The notes beneath the pieces were generated by a model. The model was given only the letters and a program-made list of their open reading frames with translations, had not been told where the DNA came from and did no database searches. 64,000 bases of DNA from Salinicola lusitanus (GTDB taxonomy: Bacteria > Pseudomonadota > Gammaproteobacteria > Pseudomonadales > Halomonadaceae), in assembly GCF_003206045.1 (NCBI RefSeq), contig NZ_PZJM01000002.1, positions 63,592-127,591 on the forward strand. The letters are read 5' to 3'. This document shows, piece by piece, positions 7,046 to 16,373 of the stretch (its first letter is position 1; the number at the start of each line of letters is the position of its first letter). Position numbers and translations under genes: made by a program.

Positions 7046-8788
7046 TCAGCCCGCGCTCAGCGCCGGCGTCACCGCGTCGGCGCCGACATAGCGGCGCCGC
7101 TTGTCGGGCTTGAGCCGGGTGACGTCGACCACCACCAGGCCATCCACGCAGAAGCCGAAGTCGGTGTCCACGCCGAACCCCAGAAAACGCACCGCACCGG
7201 GTTCGGCGACCTCGCAGTACTGCTTGTAGAGCACCGGCACGCTCACCCCCATCGCCTCCAGCTGCTCGCGCAGGCGGCGGAAGTCCTCGTCGCGATCGCC
7301 GCCGTCGAACAGCCGCTCCGCCTCCAGCCGACCGGCGTCGGAGAGCACGAACGGGGCCCGCGGCCGCACGCCCTCCTCGGGATCGCCGTAGTAGTGGCGG
7401 TAGTAGCTGATCAACAGCTCGCGGGCGCGTAGCGGCAGCGTGGCCGAGAGCGAGACCGGGCCGAACAGCCAGCGCACCTGCGGATGATGGCGCAGGTAGG
7501 CGCCCAGCCCCTGCCACAGATAGTCCAGGCTGCGCCGCCCCCAGTAGCGCGGCTGGACGAAGCTGCGACCCAGCTCGAGCCCGTGGCGCAGCTCGTCCCA
7601 GGGTGCCGTCTCGAGGTGGAACAGGGTCGCGGCGTAGAAGCCGCCGGGGCCGTGGGCGTCGAGAATCGACCCCGCCTCGCCCAGGCGGTAGGCCCCGGCG
7701 ATCTCCAGGTCACGATCGTCCCACACCAGCAGGTGGCGGTAGTAGTCGTCGAAGGCGTCGAGATCGCGCCGCCGACCGGTACCCTCGCCGACCCGGCGGA
7801 AGGCGATCTCGCGCAGCCGACCGATCTCGCGCAGCACCACCCCGTGGGGCGGCCCCTCGACCAATAGAATCTGCTTGCCATCCTTGGTTTCGCCCAGCCG
7901 GCGCGCCTCGCGCAGCGCTTCACGCAGCGCCTGCCGGCTCTCCGGATGGGCGATCGCCGCCTCGCCGCGGAACAGCCCCTTGCGGCCCTGCCCCAGCCGA
8001 TAGACGTGCTTGCGCAGCAGCTTGAGCGTCGCCTCCGAGCGCAGGCCGCCGCGGGCCAGTTGCTCCAGCGGCAGCAGGTCGCCGATACGCACGCGGAGCT
8101 GGCGATCGCGCTGGCGAAACATCTCGTGCGGCAGCAGCAGGGTCCCGATCTCGTCGCGCAGGGCCGCCAGGGCGTAGAACAGCCAGGAGTTGCGTCCACC
8201 CACATGCAGCGGCAGCAGTGGCGCGTTGGTACGGCGCGCCAGATGGAGGACCCCGGCCTGCCAGCGGCGATCTCGAATGCCCCGCGGCCCGGCCCGCGAG
8301 ACCTCGCCGGCGGGAAACACGATCACCGCCTCCTCGCGGTCCAGCGCCGCCTCGATCGCAGCCAGGCTGCGCCGATAGCCGCGCCGGTTCAGGTTGTCCA
8401 GCGGCAGCAGACAGGGCGCCAGCGGCTCGATCTGGGCCAGGATCGAGCTCGCCACGATGCGCACGTCACTGCGTACATCGGCCACCAGGCGCAGCAGCGC
8501 CAGGCCGTCGAGCGCGCCCAGCGGGTGGTTGGCGACGATCAGCACGCGCCCGAACACCGGGATGTTCTCGCGCTCCCGCGAAGAGACGGCGTAGCCGAAG
8601 CGGAAGTAGTCGAGCACCTGTTCGACGAAGGCCAGGCCACGGGTCTCGCGGTGGCGCGCCAGGAAGTCGTTGATCTCGCGCTCGTGGATCAGGCGACGCA
8701 TCAGCGCCGTGGTGCAGTGCCGCAACCAGCCAGGCAGGCGACGAAAGCCGCCGAGGTGTCGTTCGAGCAGCGTGCCGGTGTCGATCAT
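7046..8788 (-). CDS. OlsF-like bifunctional acyltransferase (PlsC-type domain + GNAT-type N-acyltransferase domain)
   Basis: A 580-residue fusion. The N-terminal half resembles PlsC/lysophospholipid acyltransferases: NHPLGALDGLALL near residue 85 is the His/Asp motif (HX5D here) and VIVFPAGEVSR near residue 155 is the FPEG-like block. The C-terminal half (about 300-580) resembles OlsB-type acyl-ACP N-acyltransferases: GFYAATLFHLE, LELGRSFVQPRYWGRRSL, LFGPVSLS. This order matches OlsF of Serratia, which makes ornithine lipid from ornithine in two acylation steps. A good GAGGGG site precedes the ATG. The alternative is a separate lysophospholipid acyltransferase role. Confidence 0.82.
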   Translation of the reverse strand: MIDTGTLLERHLGGFRRLPGWLRHCTTALMRRLIHEREINDFLARHRETRGLAFVEQVLDYFRFGYAVSSRERENIPVFGRVLIVANHPLGALDGLALLRLVADVRSDVRIVASSILAQIEPLAPCLLPLDNLNRRGYRRSLAAIEAALDREEAVIVFPAGEVSRAGPRGIRDRRWQAGVLHLARRTNAPLLPLHVGGRNSWLFYALAALRDEIGTLLLPHEMFRQRDRQLRVRIGDLLPLEQLARGGLRSEATLKLLRKHVYRLGQGRKGLFRGEAAIAHPESRQALREALREARRLGETKDGKQILLVEGPPHGVVLREIGRLREIAFRRVGEGTGRRRDLDAFDDYYRHLLVWDDRDLEIAGAYRLGEAGSILDAHGPGGFYAATLFHLETAPWDELRHGLELGRSFVQPRYWGRRSLDYLWQGLGAYLRHHPQVRWLFGPVSLSATLPLRARELLISYYRHYYGDPEEGVRPRAPFVLSDAGRLEAERLFDGGDRDEDFRRLREQLEAMGVSVPVLYKQYCEVAEPGAVRFLGFGVDTDFGFCVDGLVVVDVTRLKPDKRRRYVGADAVTPALSAG

Positions 8789-8904
8789 GAGCCATCCCCT
8801 CTCTCACTTGGGAGGCTGCCAGCATGGCGCTGACATATGACAACGGCGTGGCCATCGCCGGGCTGCTAGAGTGAGGGGATGCCACTATCGAGGAGAGCAA
8901 ATCG

Positions 8905-9876
8905 ATGCACGCCATCGCTATCGAATCCGGCCAACTGATCTGGCGCGAGCACGACGATCCCGGCGCGCTGGGCGCCAGTGAAGTGCGCATCGAAGTCGCC
9001 TGGGCAGGCATCAACCGGGCCGACCTGATGCAGCGTGGCGGCAACTATCCGCCGCCGCCGGGTGCCTCGGAGATCCCGGGACTGGAGGTCAGTGGAACGA
9101 TCATCGAGATCGGTCGCGGCGTCGAGCGCTTCCGGCGTGGCGATCGCGTCTGCGCGCTGCTTGCCGGTGGCGGCTATGCCGAGCAGGTGGCGGTGGACGA
9201 GGCCCAGGTGCTTCCCATTCCCCAGGGCCTGGGTCTGCGGGAGGCAGCGGCCCTGCCGGAAGTCTTCGCCACCGCCTGGCTCAATCTCTACATGGAGGGC
9301 GCGGTGCAGAACGGCCAACGGGTCCTGCTGCACGCCGCCGCCAGTGGCGTTGGCACCGCCGCGATCCAGCTCTGCAAGGTCTTCGGCAACCCCTGTTTCG
9401 TCACCGCGGGCAGCGCCGACAAACTGGAGACCTGCTACCAGCTCGGGGCCGATGCCGGCTGGAACCGTCACGACGGCAGTTTCGTCGATGCGGTCAAGGC
9501 CTGGGGCGGTGCCGATATGATTCTCGACCCGGTCGGCGGCGATTACATCGCGCAGGATCTGGCCGTTCTCAACCCCGACGGCCGTCTGGTGCTGATCGGG
9601 CTGATGGGTGGAGTCGAGGCGCAGGTCAACCTGGGACGCATGCTGATGAAGCGCCAACGCCTGATCGGCTCCACCTTGCGCTCGCGCTCGGCCAAGGCCA
9701 AGGGCGCCATTCTCGATGCGCTCCATGCCCATGTATGGCCCAAGCTGGCCAGCGGCGAGATCAAGCCCCTGATCGCTGGCACCTGGTCGGTGCAGGAAGC
9801 GGAGAAAGCCATGCAGCATCTGTCCGACAACGCCAATACCGGCAAGATCCTGCTGAGCGTCAGCGGCGAGGGATGA
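8905..9876 (+). CDS. NAD(P)H quinone oxidoreductase, zinc-independent MDR family (PIG3-like)
   Basis: A 323-residue medium-chain dehydrogenase/reductase. The N-terminal GroES-like part has GINRADLMQRGGNYPPPPGASEIPGLE, typical of the PIG3/quinone oxidoreductase group. The nucleotide-binding half has HAAASGVGTAAIQL near residue 147. Zinc-ligand cysteines are absent, as expected. It reduces quinones or enones with NADPH. GAGGAG precedes the ATG. It is divergent from the OlsF-like gene, with about 115 bp shared as control region. Confidence 0.9.
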   Translation: MHAIAIESGQLIWREHDDPGALGASEVRIEVAWAGINRADLMQRGGNYPPPPGASEIPGLEVSGTIIEIGRGVERFRRGDRVCALLAGGGYAEQVAVDEAQVLPIPQGLGLREAAALPEVFATAWLNLYMEGAVQNGQRVLLHAAASGVGTAAIQLCKVFGNPCFVTAGSADKLETCYQLGADAGWNRHDGSFVDAVKAWGGADMILDPVGGDYIAQDLAVLNPDGRLVLIGLMGGVEAQVNLGRMLMKRQRLIGSTLRSRSAKAKGAILDALHAHVWPKLASGEIKPLIAGTWSVQEAEKAMQHLSDNANTGKILLSVSGEG

Positions 9877-9941
9877 ACCGGCGAGGTACGCCAGAGCGGG
9901 TACGAAGCGTCGGCGAGCAAGGGCAGTGTTCGTGCCCGCCG

Positions 9942-10451
9942 CTAGTCGACGCCCAGCGTCGCCTTGTAGGTCAACTGCAGCAGCCGGGCGTCGTCGCCGG
10001 CACGATGGCGGCGGATGTCGTGCTCAGCAGCGATCCGCTCCTTGGTCTGGGCCCAGCACTCGGTCTGGGCCTCGCTCAGCAGGCGCCGCAAGGCCTCCAG
10101 CCGAAACCGCGGCAGCATGCGAGCCTGATCGAAAAGCAGCGATAGCCAGGTATTGTCGTAGCCCCAGCTATCGCTGTAGGCGATGCCGCTCGCCGCCAGT
10201 TCGTCGTTGAGCCAGCGTGCGACTTCGATCGGAGGATAACCCTCGCGGATCAGGCGAGCGCGGGATATCCCGTGCAGCAGTTCGGCCTTGGGGTCCCAAT
10301 GGGTCCACTCCTGCACCGGCTGGATCAGGAATGCGCAGCGGCTGCCATCGGGTCGGGCCAGGCCGACCTCGATGGGATAACTGCCGCGGCCAAAACCGGA
10401 GGCCTCGATATCTAGCAGGGTGGGCAGCAACACGTCACGGGCTCCTTCCAT
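9942..10451 (-). CDS. DEDDh-type 3'-5' exonuclease-like protein
   Basis: A 169-residue protein with the RNase T/exonuclease layout. LDIEASGFG near residue 13 gives the DxE motif of Exo I, ELLHGISRA matches the conserved HGI region, YSDSWGYDNTWL near residue 93 supplies the Exo II aspartate, and HRAGDDARLL near residue 149 is the Exo III HxAxxD. All four catalytic acidic residues and the histidine are present. The substrate (RNA or DNA) cannot be told from sequence. Convergent with the quinone oxidoreductase gene. Confidence 0.8.
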   Translation of the reverse strand: MEGARDVLLPTLLDIEASGFGRGSYPIEVGLARPDGSRCAFLIQPVQEWTHWDPKAELLHGISRARLIREGYPPIEVARWLNDELAASGIAYSDSWGYDNTWLSLLFDQARMLPRFRLEALRRLLSEAQTECWAQTKERIAAEHDIRRHRAGDDARLLQLTYKATLGVD

Positions 10452-10576
10452 GATGCCGTCTCATCTTGCGACGCCGATGATGCGCCATCATGACAGTGTT
10501 GAAGCGCGACTTCATCCCGCCACCAGGCTGCAGGAGAGGTCACGCGGCGGTAGGCCCGGATTAGGTGGCGTGCGTC

Positions 10577-11092
10577 TCAGTGCGCCGCGAGCGCGGCGGG
10601 TGCCTCGCCGGCGGGGCTCTCTTCGCTGAGCTGGCGGGTCCAGCGCTGCCAGTCGTCCGCACGAGCGGGATCACGGGGCAGGCCCAGCTCGCCGTGCCGG
10701 TAGGCATCGGCCAGCCGCTTGGCGGCCTGGACATGACCATTCTCCCCCGCGCGGGCGTACCAGGTCACCGCGTGATGCTCGTTGGGCTGGTACTGCGAAC
10801 ATCCCAGCTCGTAGATGCGTCCGGCCTGGTACTGCGCATGACGATCTCCCTGCTGGGCCGCCTGCAGGACGTAGCGCGCGCCAGTGGACTTGTCACGGGG
10901 AGAGATACCCCGGTGCATCAACACCCGCCCGTAGAGCGATCGCGCCGGAACATGGCCGGCATCGGCACAACGCTTGAACCAGCGCAGCATCAATCGCTGC
11001 TTGCCCGGCGACCGCGTCATCCAGCGCGTATGGCTGAGTTGCGTGGCCAGACGGAACTCGAATCGCGTAAAGAAAGAAAACGTCTGTGGCAT
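10577..11092 (-). CDS. Sel1-repeat (TPR-like) protein
   Basis: A 171-residue protein with three or so Sel1-type repeats between residues 35 and 145, seen as the recurring A-x2-G-x-x-x-A and W-[YF]-x-x-A-A-x-x-G-x-x-x-A pattern (for example KRCADAGHVPA and YVLQAAQQGDRHAQYQAGRIYE). Sel1 proteins mediate protein-protein contacts. There is no signal peptide, so it is probably cytoplasmic. The C-terminus is alanine-rich and low-complexity. The specific role is unknown. Confidence 0.72.
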   Translation of the reverse strand: MPQTFSFFTRFEFRLATQLSHTRWMTRSPGKQRLMLRWFKRCADAGHVPARSLYGRVLMHRGISPRDKSTGARYVLQAAQQGDRHAQYQAGRIYELGCSQYQPNEHHAVTWYARAGENGHVQAAKRLADAYRHGELGLPRDPARADDWQRWTRQLSEESPAGEAPAALAAH

Positions 11093-11409
11093 AACTGACA
11101 GTGACCCTGGAGACTGGGACCCGTTAACGGTCCGAACTACCGTGTCGATCTGGACGCATCTTGTTTTCTATTACCGCAACACCAGGCAACGCTCTATGGC
11201 GCGTCGGAATCGACTCTTCACAGGCGCGCTCGGCCGAGGGCCGGGCGGCGAAAGGCCGCAAGGATACGCCTGCCCGCGTGGCGACTCAACCCCCCGCGCC
11301 CAGAGCCGGTTTGCCGCTTTCCGACGGCGCCAGTAACATACGATTTCCAACGGCTTTTTCGTGACGCCTCAGGCTCTTCAACATCCGTTTTCCCCATCTG
11401 GAGCGCAAC
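11093..11409. other. Intergenic gap, divergent Sel1 and tas genes
   Basis: About 317 bp with no supported gene. It must carry the promoters of the two divergent genes. The only structure I see is a 10-bp perfect palindrome, CCGTTAACGG, at 11121-11130. No terminator or RNA structure is evident. Confidence 0.6.
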
Positions 11410-12447
11410 ATGCAGCGACGCCCCCTTGGCAAGACCGACATGCAGGTCTCGCGCCTGTGTCTAGGCACCATGACCTTCGGCGAACAGAACACCGAGGCCG
11501 AGGCGCACGAGCAGCTCGATCGCGCCATCGCCGCCGGCATCAACTTCATCGACGCCGCCGAGATGTATCCGGTGCCGCCGAAGCCGGAAACCCAGGGCCG
11601 CACCGAGGCCTATATCGGCAGTTGGTTGAAGCAGCGCGGCAAGCGCGACGAGCTGATCATCGCCAGCAAGGCGGCGGGTGCCGGACGCGGCATGGCCCAT
11701 CTGCGCGGTGGTCCGCGACACACCCGCGAACAGATTCACCAGGCGCTGGATGCGAGCCTCCAGCGACTGCAGACCGACTACCTCGACCTCTATCAGCTCC
11801 ACTGGCCGGACCGTCACGTCAACTGCTTCGGCCAGCTCGGCTACCTGCCGGGCGACGATAGCGACGCGACGCCGCTGGAAGAGACCCTGGGCGCACTGAA
11901 AGAGGCCGTCGACGCCGGCAAGATCCGCGCCGTCGGGCTCTCCAACGACACACCCTGGGGCGTCATGCGCTGCCTGCATCTGGCCGAGACCCAGGGCCTG
12001 CCTCGCGTGGCCAGCGTTCAGAACCCCTATAACCTGCTCAACCGCAGTTTCGAGATCGGCCTCTCCGAGATCGCCCACCGCGAGTCCGTCGGCCTGCTGG
12101 CCTACTCGCCCCTGGCCTTCGGGGTGCTGTCAGGTAAATATCTCGACGGTCAGAAACCGCCCAAGGGCCGGCTGACGCTGTTCGAGCGCTTCTCGCGTTA
12201 CACGTCGGACCTGGCGCAGGAAGCAACCCAGGCCTACGTCGATATCGCCCGCCAGCACGGCCTGGACCCGGCCCAGATGGCACTGGCCTATGTGACTTCC
12301 CGGCCTTTCGTCACCAGCAACATCATCGGTGCGACCACGCTCGAGCAGCTCGATGCCAATATCGACAGCGATGGACTCGAGCTGTCCGCCGAAGTCCTCG
12401 AAGCGATCGAGGGGGTGCATCGACGAATTTCCAACCCCTGCCCATGA
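11410..12447 (+). CDS. tas: NADP(H)-dependent aldo-keto reductase, Tas family
   Basis: A 345-residue TIM-barrel aldo-keto reductase. MQRRPLGKTDMQVSRLCLGTMTFGEQ at the N-terminus, FIDAAEMYPVPP (catalytic Asp and Tyr), DLYQLHWPDR with the catalytic-site His region, and IIGATTLEQLDANI near the C-terminus closely follow E. coli Tas. It reduces aldehydes or ketones with NADPH; the physiological substrate is not known. GGAG is placed 6 bp before the ATG. Confidence 0.92.
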   Translation: MQRRPLGKTDMQVSRLCLGTMTFGEQNTEAEAHEQLDRAIAAGINFIDAAEMYPVPPKPETQGRTEAYIGSWLKQRGKRDELIIASKAAGAGRGMAHLRGGPRHTREQIHQALDASLQRLQTDYLDLYQLHWPDRHVNCFGQLGYLPGDDSDATPLEETLGALKEAVDAGKIRAVGLSNDTPWGVMRCLHLAETQGLPRVASVQNPYNLLNRSFEIGLSEIAHRESVGLLAYSPLAFGVLSGKYLDGQKPPKGRLTLFERFSRYTSDLAQEATQAYVDIARQHGLDPAQMALAYVTSRPFVTSNIIGATTLEQLDANIDSDGLELSAEVLEAIEGVHRRISNPCP

Positions 12448-12540
12448 AACTCGGCCCTGAGACTCGTTTTCGAAACTCGGTCCTGATGGTCGCCGCCAAC
12501 GACGACCGATAACGCCACCTCCAACACGGGTAAGCGCGCC

Positions 12541-13323
12541 ATGCTCAGCATCCTCTCTCCGGCCAAGACCCTGGATTTCGAGACGCCCCCGACGACCCGG
12601 GACGTCACCCAGCCCGATTATCTCGACCTGAGTCGCGAACTGATCGACATCCTGCGCGGCTATTCCCCCCAGCAGCTGTCGGAGCTCATGGGCATCAGCG
12701 ACAAGCTCGCCGGGCTCAACGCCGCCCGTTACGCCGACTGGAAGACCCCGTTCTCGCTGGATAACGCCAAGCCAGCGGCGCAGGCCTTCCAGGGCGATGT
12801 CTACGTCGGGCTGGAGGCGACCACCTTCAGCCAGGCAGACAACGCCTTCGCTCAGGATCATCTACGGATTCTATCCGGGCTCTACGGCATGCTGCGGCCG
12901 CTGGATCTGATCCAGCCCTACCGCCTGGAAATGGGCATCCCGCTGGACAATGCCGCCGGCAAGGATCTCTACGCCTACTGGCGGGAGCGGCTGACGCCCG
13001 ATCTGGACCAGGCCGTCGCCGCCAGCGGCAGCTCGACGCTGGTCAACCTCGCCTCCAACGAATACAGCAAGGCGATCGACTTCAAGAAACTCCAGGCCGA
13101 CGTGGTCTCGCCGGTATTCCAGGACGAGAAGAACGGCCAGTTCAAGATCATCAGCTTCTATGCCAAGAAGGCTCGTGGCCTGATGGCCGCCTGGCTGATT
13201 CGTGAACGAATCGAGGACCCCGCGGCATTGACCGGATTCGATGTCGCCGGCTACCGCCATGCACCCGACGAGTCCAAGCCGGGCAAACCCGTCTTCCGCC
13301 GCCGCGAACGGGATCGTGAGTAG
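12541..13323 (+). CDS. yaaA: Peroxide stress protein YaaA
   Basis: A 260-residue protein of the YaaA (DUF328) family. [14 protein letters not shown] at the N-terminus, [33 protein letters not shown] near residue 120 and [12 protein letters not shown] near residue 165 are signatures. In E. coli YaaA is induced by OxyR and lowers intracellular iron during peroxide stress; it has a DNA-binding-like fold. It follows tas by about 93 bp on the same strand and could be co-transcribed. No OxyR site was recognised. Confidence 0.93.
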   Translation: MLSILSPAKTLDFETPPTTRDVTQPDYLDLSRELIDILRGYSPQQLSELMGISDKLAGLNAARYADWKTPFSLDNAKPAAQAFQGDVYVGLEATTFSQADNAFAQDHLRILSGLYGMLRPLDLIQPYRLEMGIPLDNAAGKDLYAYWRERLTPDLDQAVAASGSSTLVNLASNEYSKAIDFKKLQADVVSPVFQDEKNGQFKIISFYAKKARGLMAAWLIRERIEDPAALTGFDVAGYRHAPDESKPGKPVFRRRERDRE

Positions 13324-13461
13324 AGACACACACGACCAAAGAATCGGAGCGAAGGTCACGCCGTTCAGCTTCCATTCACGCCCGTCTGCAACAATGCCCG
13401 CAGCAACGAGTGCGCGACGTCGTCACTCGACCCGCAATAACGCTGATTTCAGGAGAACGCC

Positions 13462-14292
13462 ATGCGTCATCTGCTCGTCATGTTGATGGTCGGTATGCTC
13501 GGCTTTGCCGCCGCCGTCGACCACGCCGAGGCTCGCCGTATGGGTGGCGGCAAGAGCTTCGGTTCTTACTCGCGCTCGGTGCAGCAGCCAACCCCGACCA
13601 CGACGCGCACCAACGCATCCGCCCCGCCCCGCCAGCCCAGCGCCGGACTGTCGCGCTTCGCCGGCCCGCTGGCGGGAATGCTCGCGGGTGGCCTGCTGGC
13701 GTCGCTGTTCTTCGGTGGCGCCTTCGACGGGTTCCGGATGATGGACTTCCTGCTGATCGCACTGGTCGCTTTCATCGGCTTCCGGCTGCTGGCGGGCCGT
13801 CGACGCCACGCCCCGGCCGGCCATCGCGATGACGCTCAGGCGCATCATGACACCAGCGCCCAGCCGAGCCCGTTCATGAGCACCGGCGGGTCGGGCACGA
13901 GCACCGGCGGCATCGCCTCCGAGCCGGAGTGGTTCGATCGGGAACGCTTCCTGGCCGGCGCCAAGGAGCACTTCACCACCCTCCAGCGCGCCTGGGACAA
14001 CAACGACCTGAGCCGGATCCAGGAGTACGTCACCCCCGAGCTCTACAACCTGCTGAAAGCGGAGCGCATGGAGCAGCCGGCCAACAACCGCACCGAGATC
14101 GTGCGCCTGTTTGCCGAACTCGGCAGCGTGCAGGAGTTCAAGGACGAAGCCGAAGCCACGGTGCTGTTCCACGGCATCCTGGAGGAGAATGGCGAGGAGA
14201 ACGAGTTCAACGAAACCTGGCACCTGAAGCGGGCGCTGCGTGACGGTGCACCGTGGTACGTCCAGGGCATCGAGCAGAATCCGAACGTCTGA
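13462..14292 (+). CDS. Tim44-like domain membrane protein
   Basis: A 276-residue protein. An N-terminal signal or first membrane segment (residues 1-20) is followed by a Gly/Ser/Thr/Pro-rich linker, two hydrophobic segments (about 70-85 and 95-112), another low-complexity stretch, then a Tim44-like domain (about 150-276: EWFDRERFLAGAKEHF, NDLSRIQEYVTPELYNLL, FNETWHLKR). Bacterial Tim44-like proteins are inner-membrane proteins of unknown function. CAGGAG precedes the ATG and a strong terminator follows the stop by 26 bp. Confidence 0.88.
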   Translation: MRHLLVMLMVGMLGFAAAVDHAEARRMGGGKSFGSYSRSVQQPTPTTTRTNASAPPRQPSAGLSRFAGPLAGMLAGGLLASLFFGGAFDGFRMMDFLLIALVAFIGFRLLAGRRRHAPAGHRDDAQAHHDTSAQPSPFMSTGGSGTSTGGIASEPEWFDRERFLAGAKEHFTTLQRAWDNNDLSRIQEYVTPELYNLLKAERMEQPANNRTEIVRLFAELGSVQEFKDEAEATVLFHGILEENGEENEFNETWHLKRALRDGAPWYVQGIEQNPNV

Positions 14293-14317
14293 CAAGTTTC
14301 GCCCCATCCTCAACGAG

Positions 14318-14353
14318 AAGACCCGAGCCCTGCACTGACAGGCTCGGGTCTTT
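14318..14353 (+). terminator. Terminator after the Tim44-like gene
   Basis: A perfect 12-bp stem, 14318-14329 with 14341-14352, an 11-nt loop and a short T tail. It lies between convergent genes. The stem's A-rich 5' foot would give T's on the minus strand, so it may also serve the SDR gene. Confidence 0.85.
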
Positions 14354-14396
14354 CTCATGGTGGCGCCATCAGCGCCGGGATGGCGACGCGCTCCCC

Positions 14397-15224
<828 letters not shown>

Positions 15225-15291
15225 TCATCCTGACACCCCCTCGCCACGCAGGGTCTACCCTGCGATCACGAGACGCGGGTGGCGGCCAGCC

Positions 15292-16071
15292 CTACAGGAT
15301 TTCCCGGGCCAGCACCCATATCGATAGCACGATCAACAGCGGCGCCACGGTGACCTTGAGCGAGCGCGGCGGTGAACGCTCGAAGGCCCACTGCCCCAGT
15401 CCATTGCCGAGCAGGGCTGGCACCAGCAGCCACGCCGCCCGAGACAGCGTCGTCCCGTCCAACCCTCCGGCCAGCCCGAGCCCGATCAGCGACGCACCAC
15501 TGCTGGCAGCGAAGAACAGGATAGCCGTCGCTCTCAGTGCCACCGGACGCATCCGCTGGTGCAGCAGATAGAGCATCAACGGTGGGCCACCGGAGGAGGC
15601 CAGGGTCATGCACAGCCCGGATATCCCCCCGGCGGCGATGCTCGATAGCCGACCGGGCGGCGGCGTTGCCCCCCCGCTCGTCGCAATATCGGTGGCCGCG
15701 AGCGCCTGGGACGGTTCACGACGCCACAGCAGCGCCAATGCCCCCGCCAGTGCCAACAGGGCGATCGAAATCCGCATGGGTGAAGCCGGGATGGAAGTGA
15801 TCAGGCTCACGCCGACGACGGTCGCGACCAGCATGCCAAGCAGAAGGCGACGCAGGCGTGGCCAGTCGGCGAGACGACAAGCTCGCCGCCACAGCCCGAC
15901 ACTGGTGATCAGATCGAGCAGCAGCGCCAGCGGCACGGCCTCGATCGGCGGCAAGAACAGCATCAGCCCCAGCGCCATCAGCATCGCGAAACCGAATCCG
16001 CAGTAACCTCTGACGAGACCGGCAAAGCATGCCAGGGCGACGGCCGGCCACAACAGGGGCATCGATGACAT
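15292..16071 (-). CDS. TauE/SafE-type sulfite/anion exporter
   Basis: A 259-residue inner-membrane protein with about eight hydrophobic segments in two repeats. The N-terminal GxxxGYCGFGFAMLMALGLML motif is typical of the TauE/SafE family, and GGISGLCMTLASSGGPPLMLYLL is its mid-protein echo. The family exports sulfite, sulfoacetate and similar anions. I start at the ATG at 16071, preceded by GGAGGGAG; the open frame reaches 16122. The nearby class III aminotransferase and MocR regulator would fit taurine-type metabolism, but no taurine dioxygenase or Xsc is seen, so this is weak. Confidence 0.82.
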   Translation of the reverse strand: MSSMPLLWPAVALACFAGLVRGYCGFGFAMLMALGLMLFLPPIEAVPLALLLDLITSVGLWRRACRLADWPRLRRLLLGMLVATVVGVSLITSIPASPMRISIALLALAGALALLWRREPSQALAATDIATSGGATPPPGRLSSIAAGGISGLCMTLASSGGPPLMLYLLHQRMRPVALRATAILFFAASSGASLIGLGLAGGLDGTTLSRAAWLLVPALLGNGLGQWAFERSPPRSLKVTVAPLLIVLSIWVLAREIL

Positions 16072-16373
16072 CGGCGGAGCTCCCTCCTGTTGGCCGCAGG
16101 CAACCTTTCGACAAGGCAGCAACCATACTCAGGCGCTCCCGCTCTGGGTAGGGCCAGTTTCCCCGCCACCACGGGACATCCCGATGCGTCTGTCACGAGA
16201 CCCGACACATTCTGGCTCTAAGAGATTCGTATGACGCCCCTTAGTCTCTGGGCTGTCGGCGCCTGGACTGTCGCTCGTAGCCGAGCGCTCACGGCTGACG
16301 GCTCGTCATCCCGACACTCACTTCAACGCCCACTCACGCGCCGCCCTCCGGCACCGATAACAGGAACCCTGCC
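16072..16373. other. Intergenic gap, divergent exporter and aminotransferase
   Basis: About 300 bp between divergent genes. No ORF, tRNA or convincing hairpin is visible. It presumably holds both promoters; I could not pick confident -10/-35 pairs. Confidence 0.5.
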
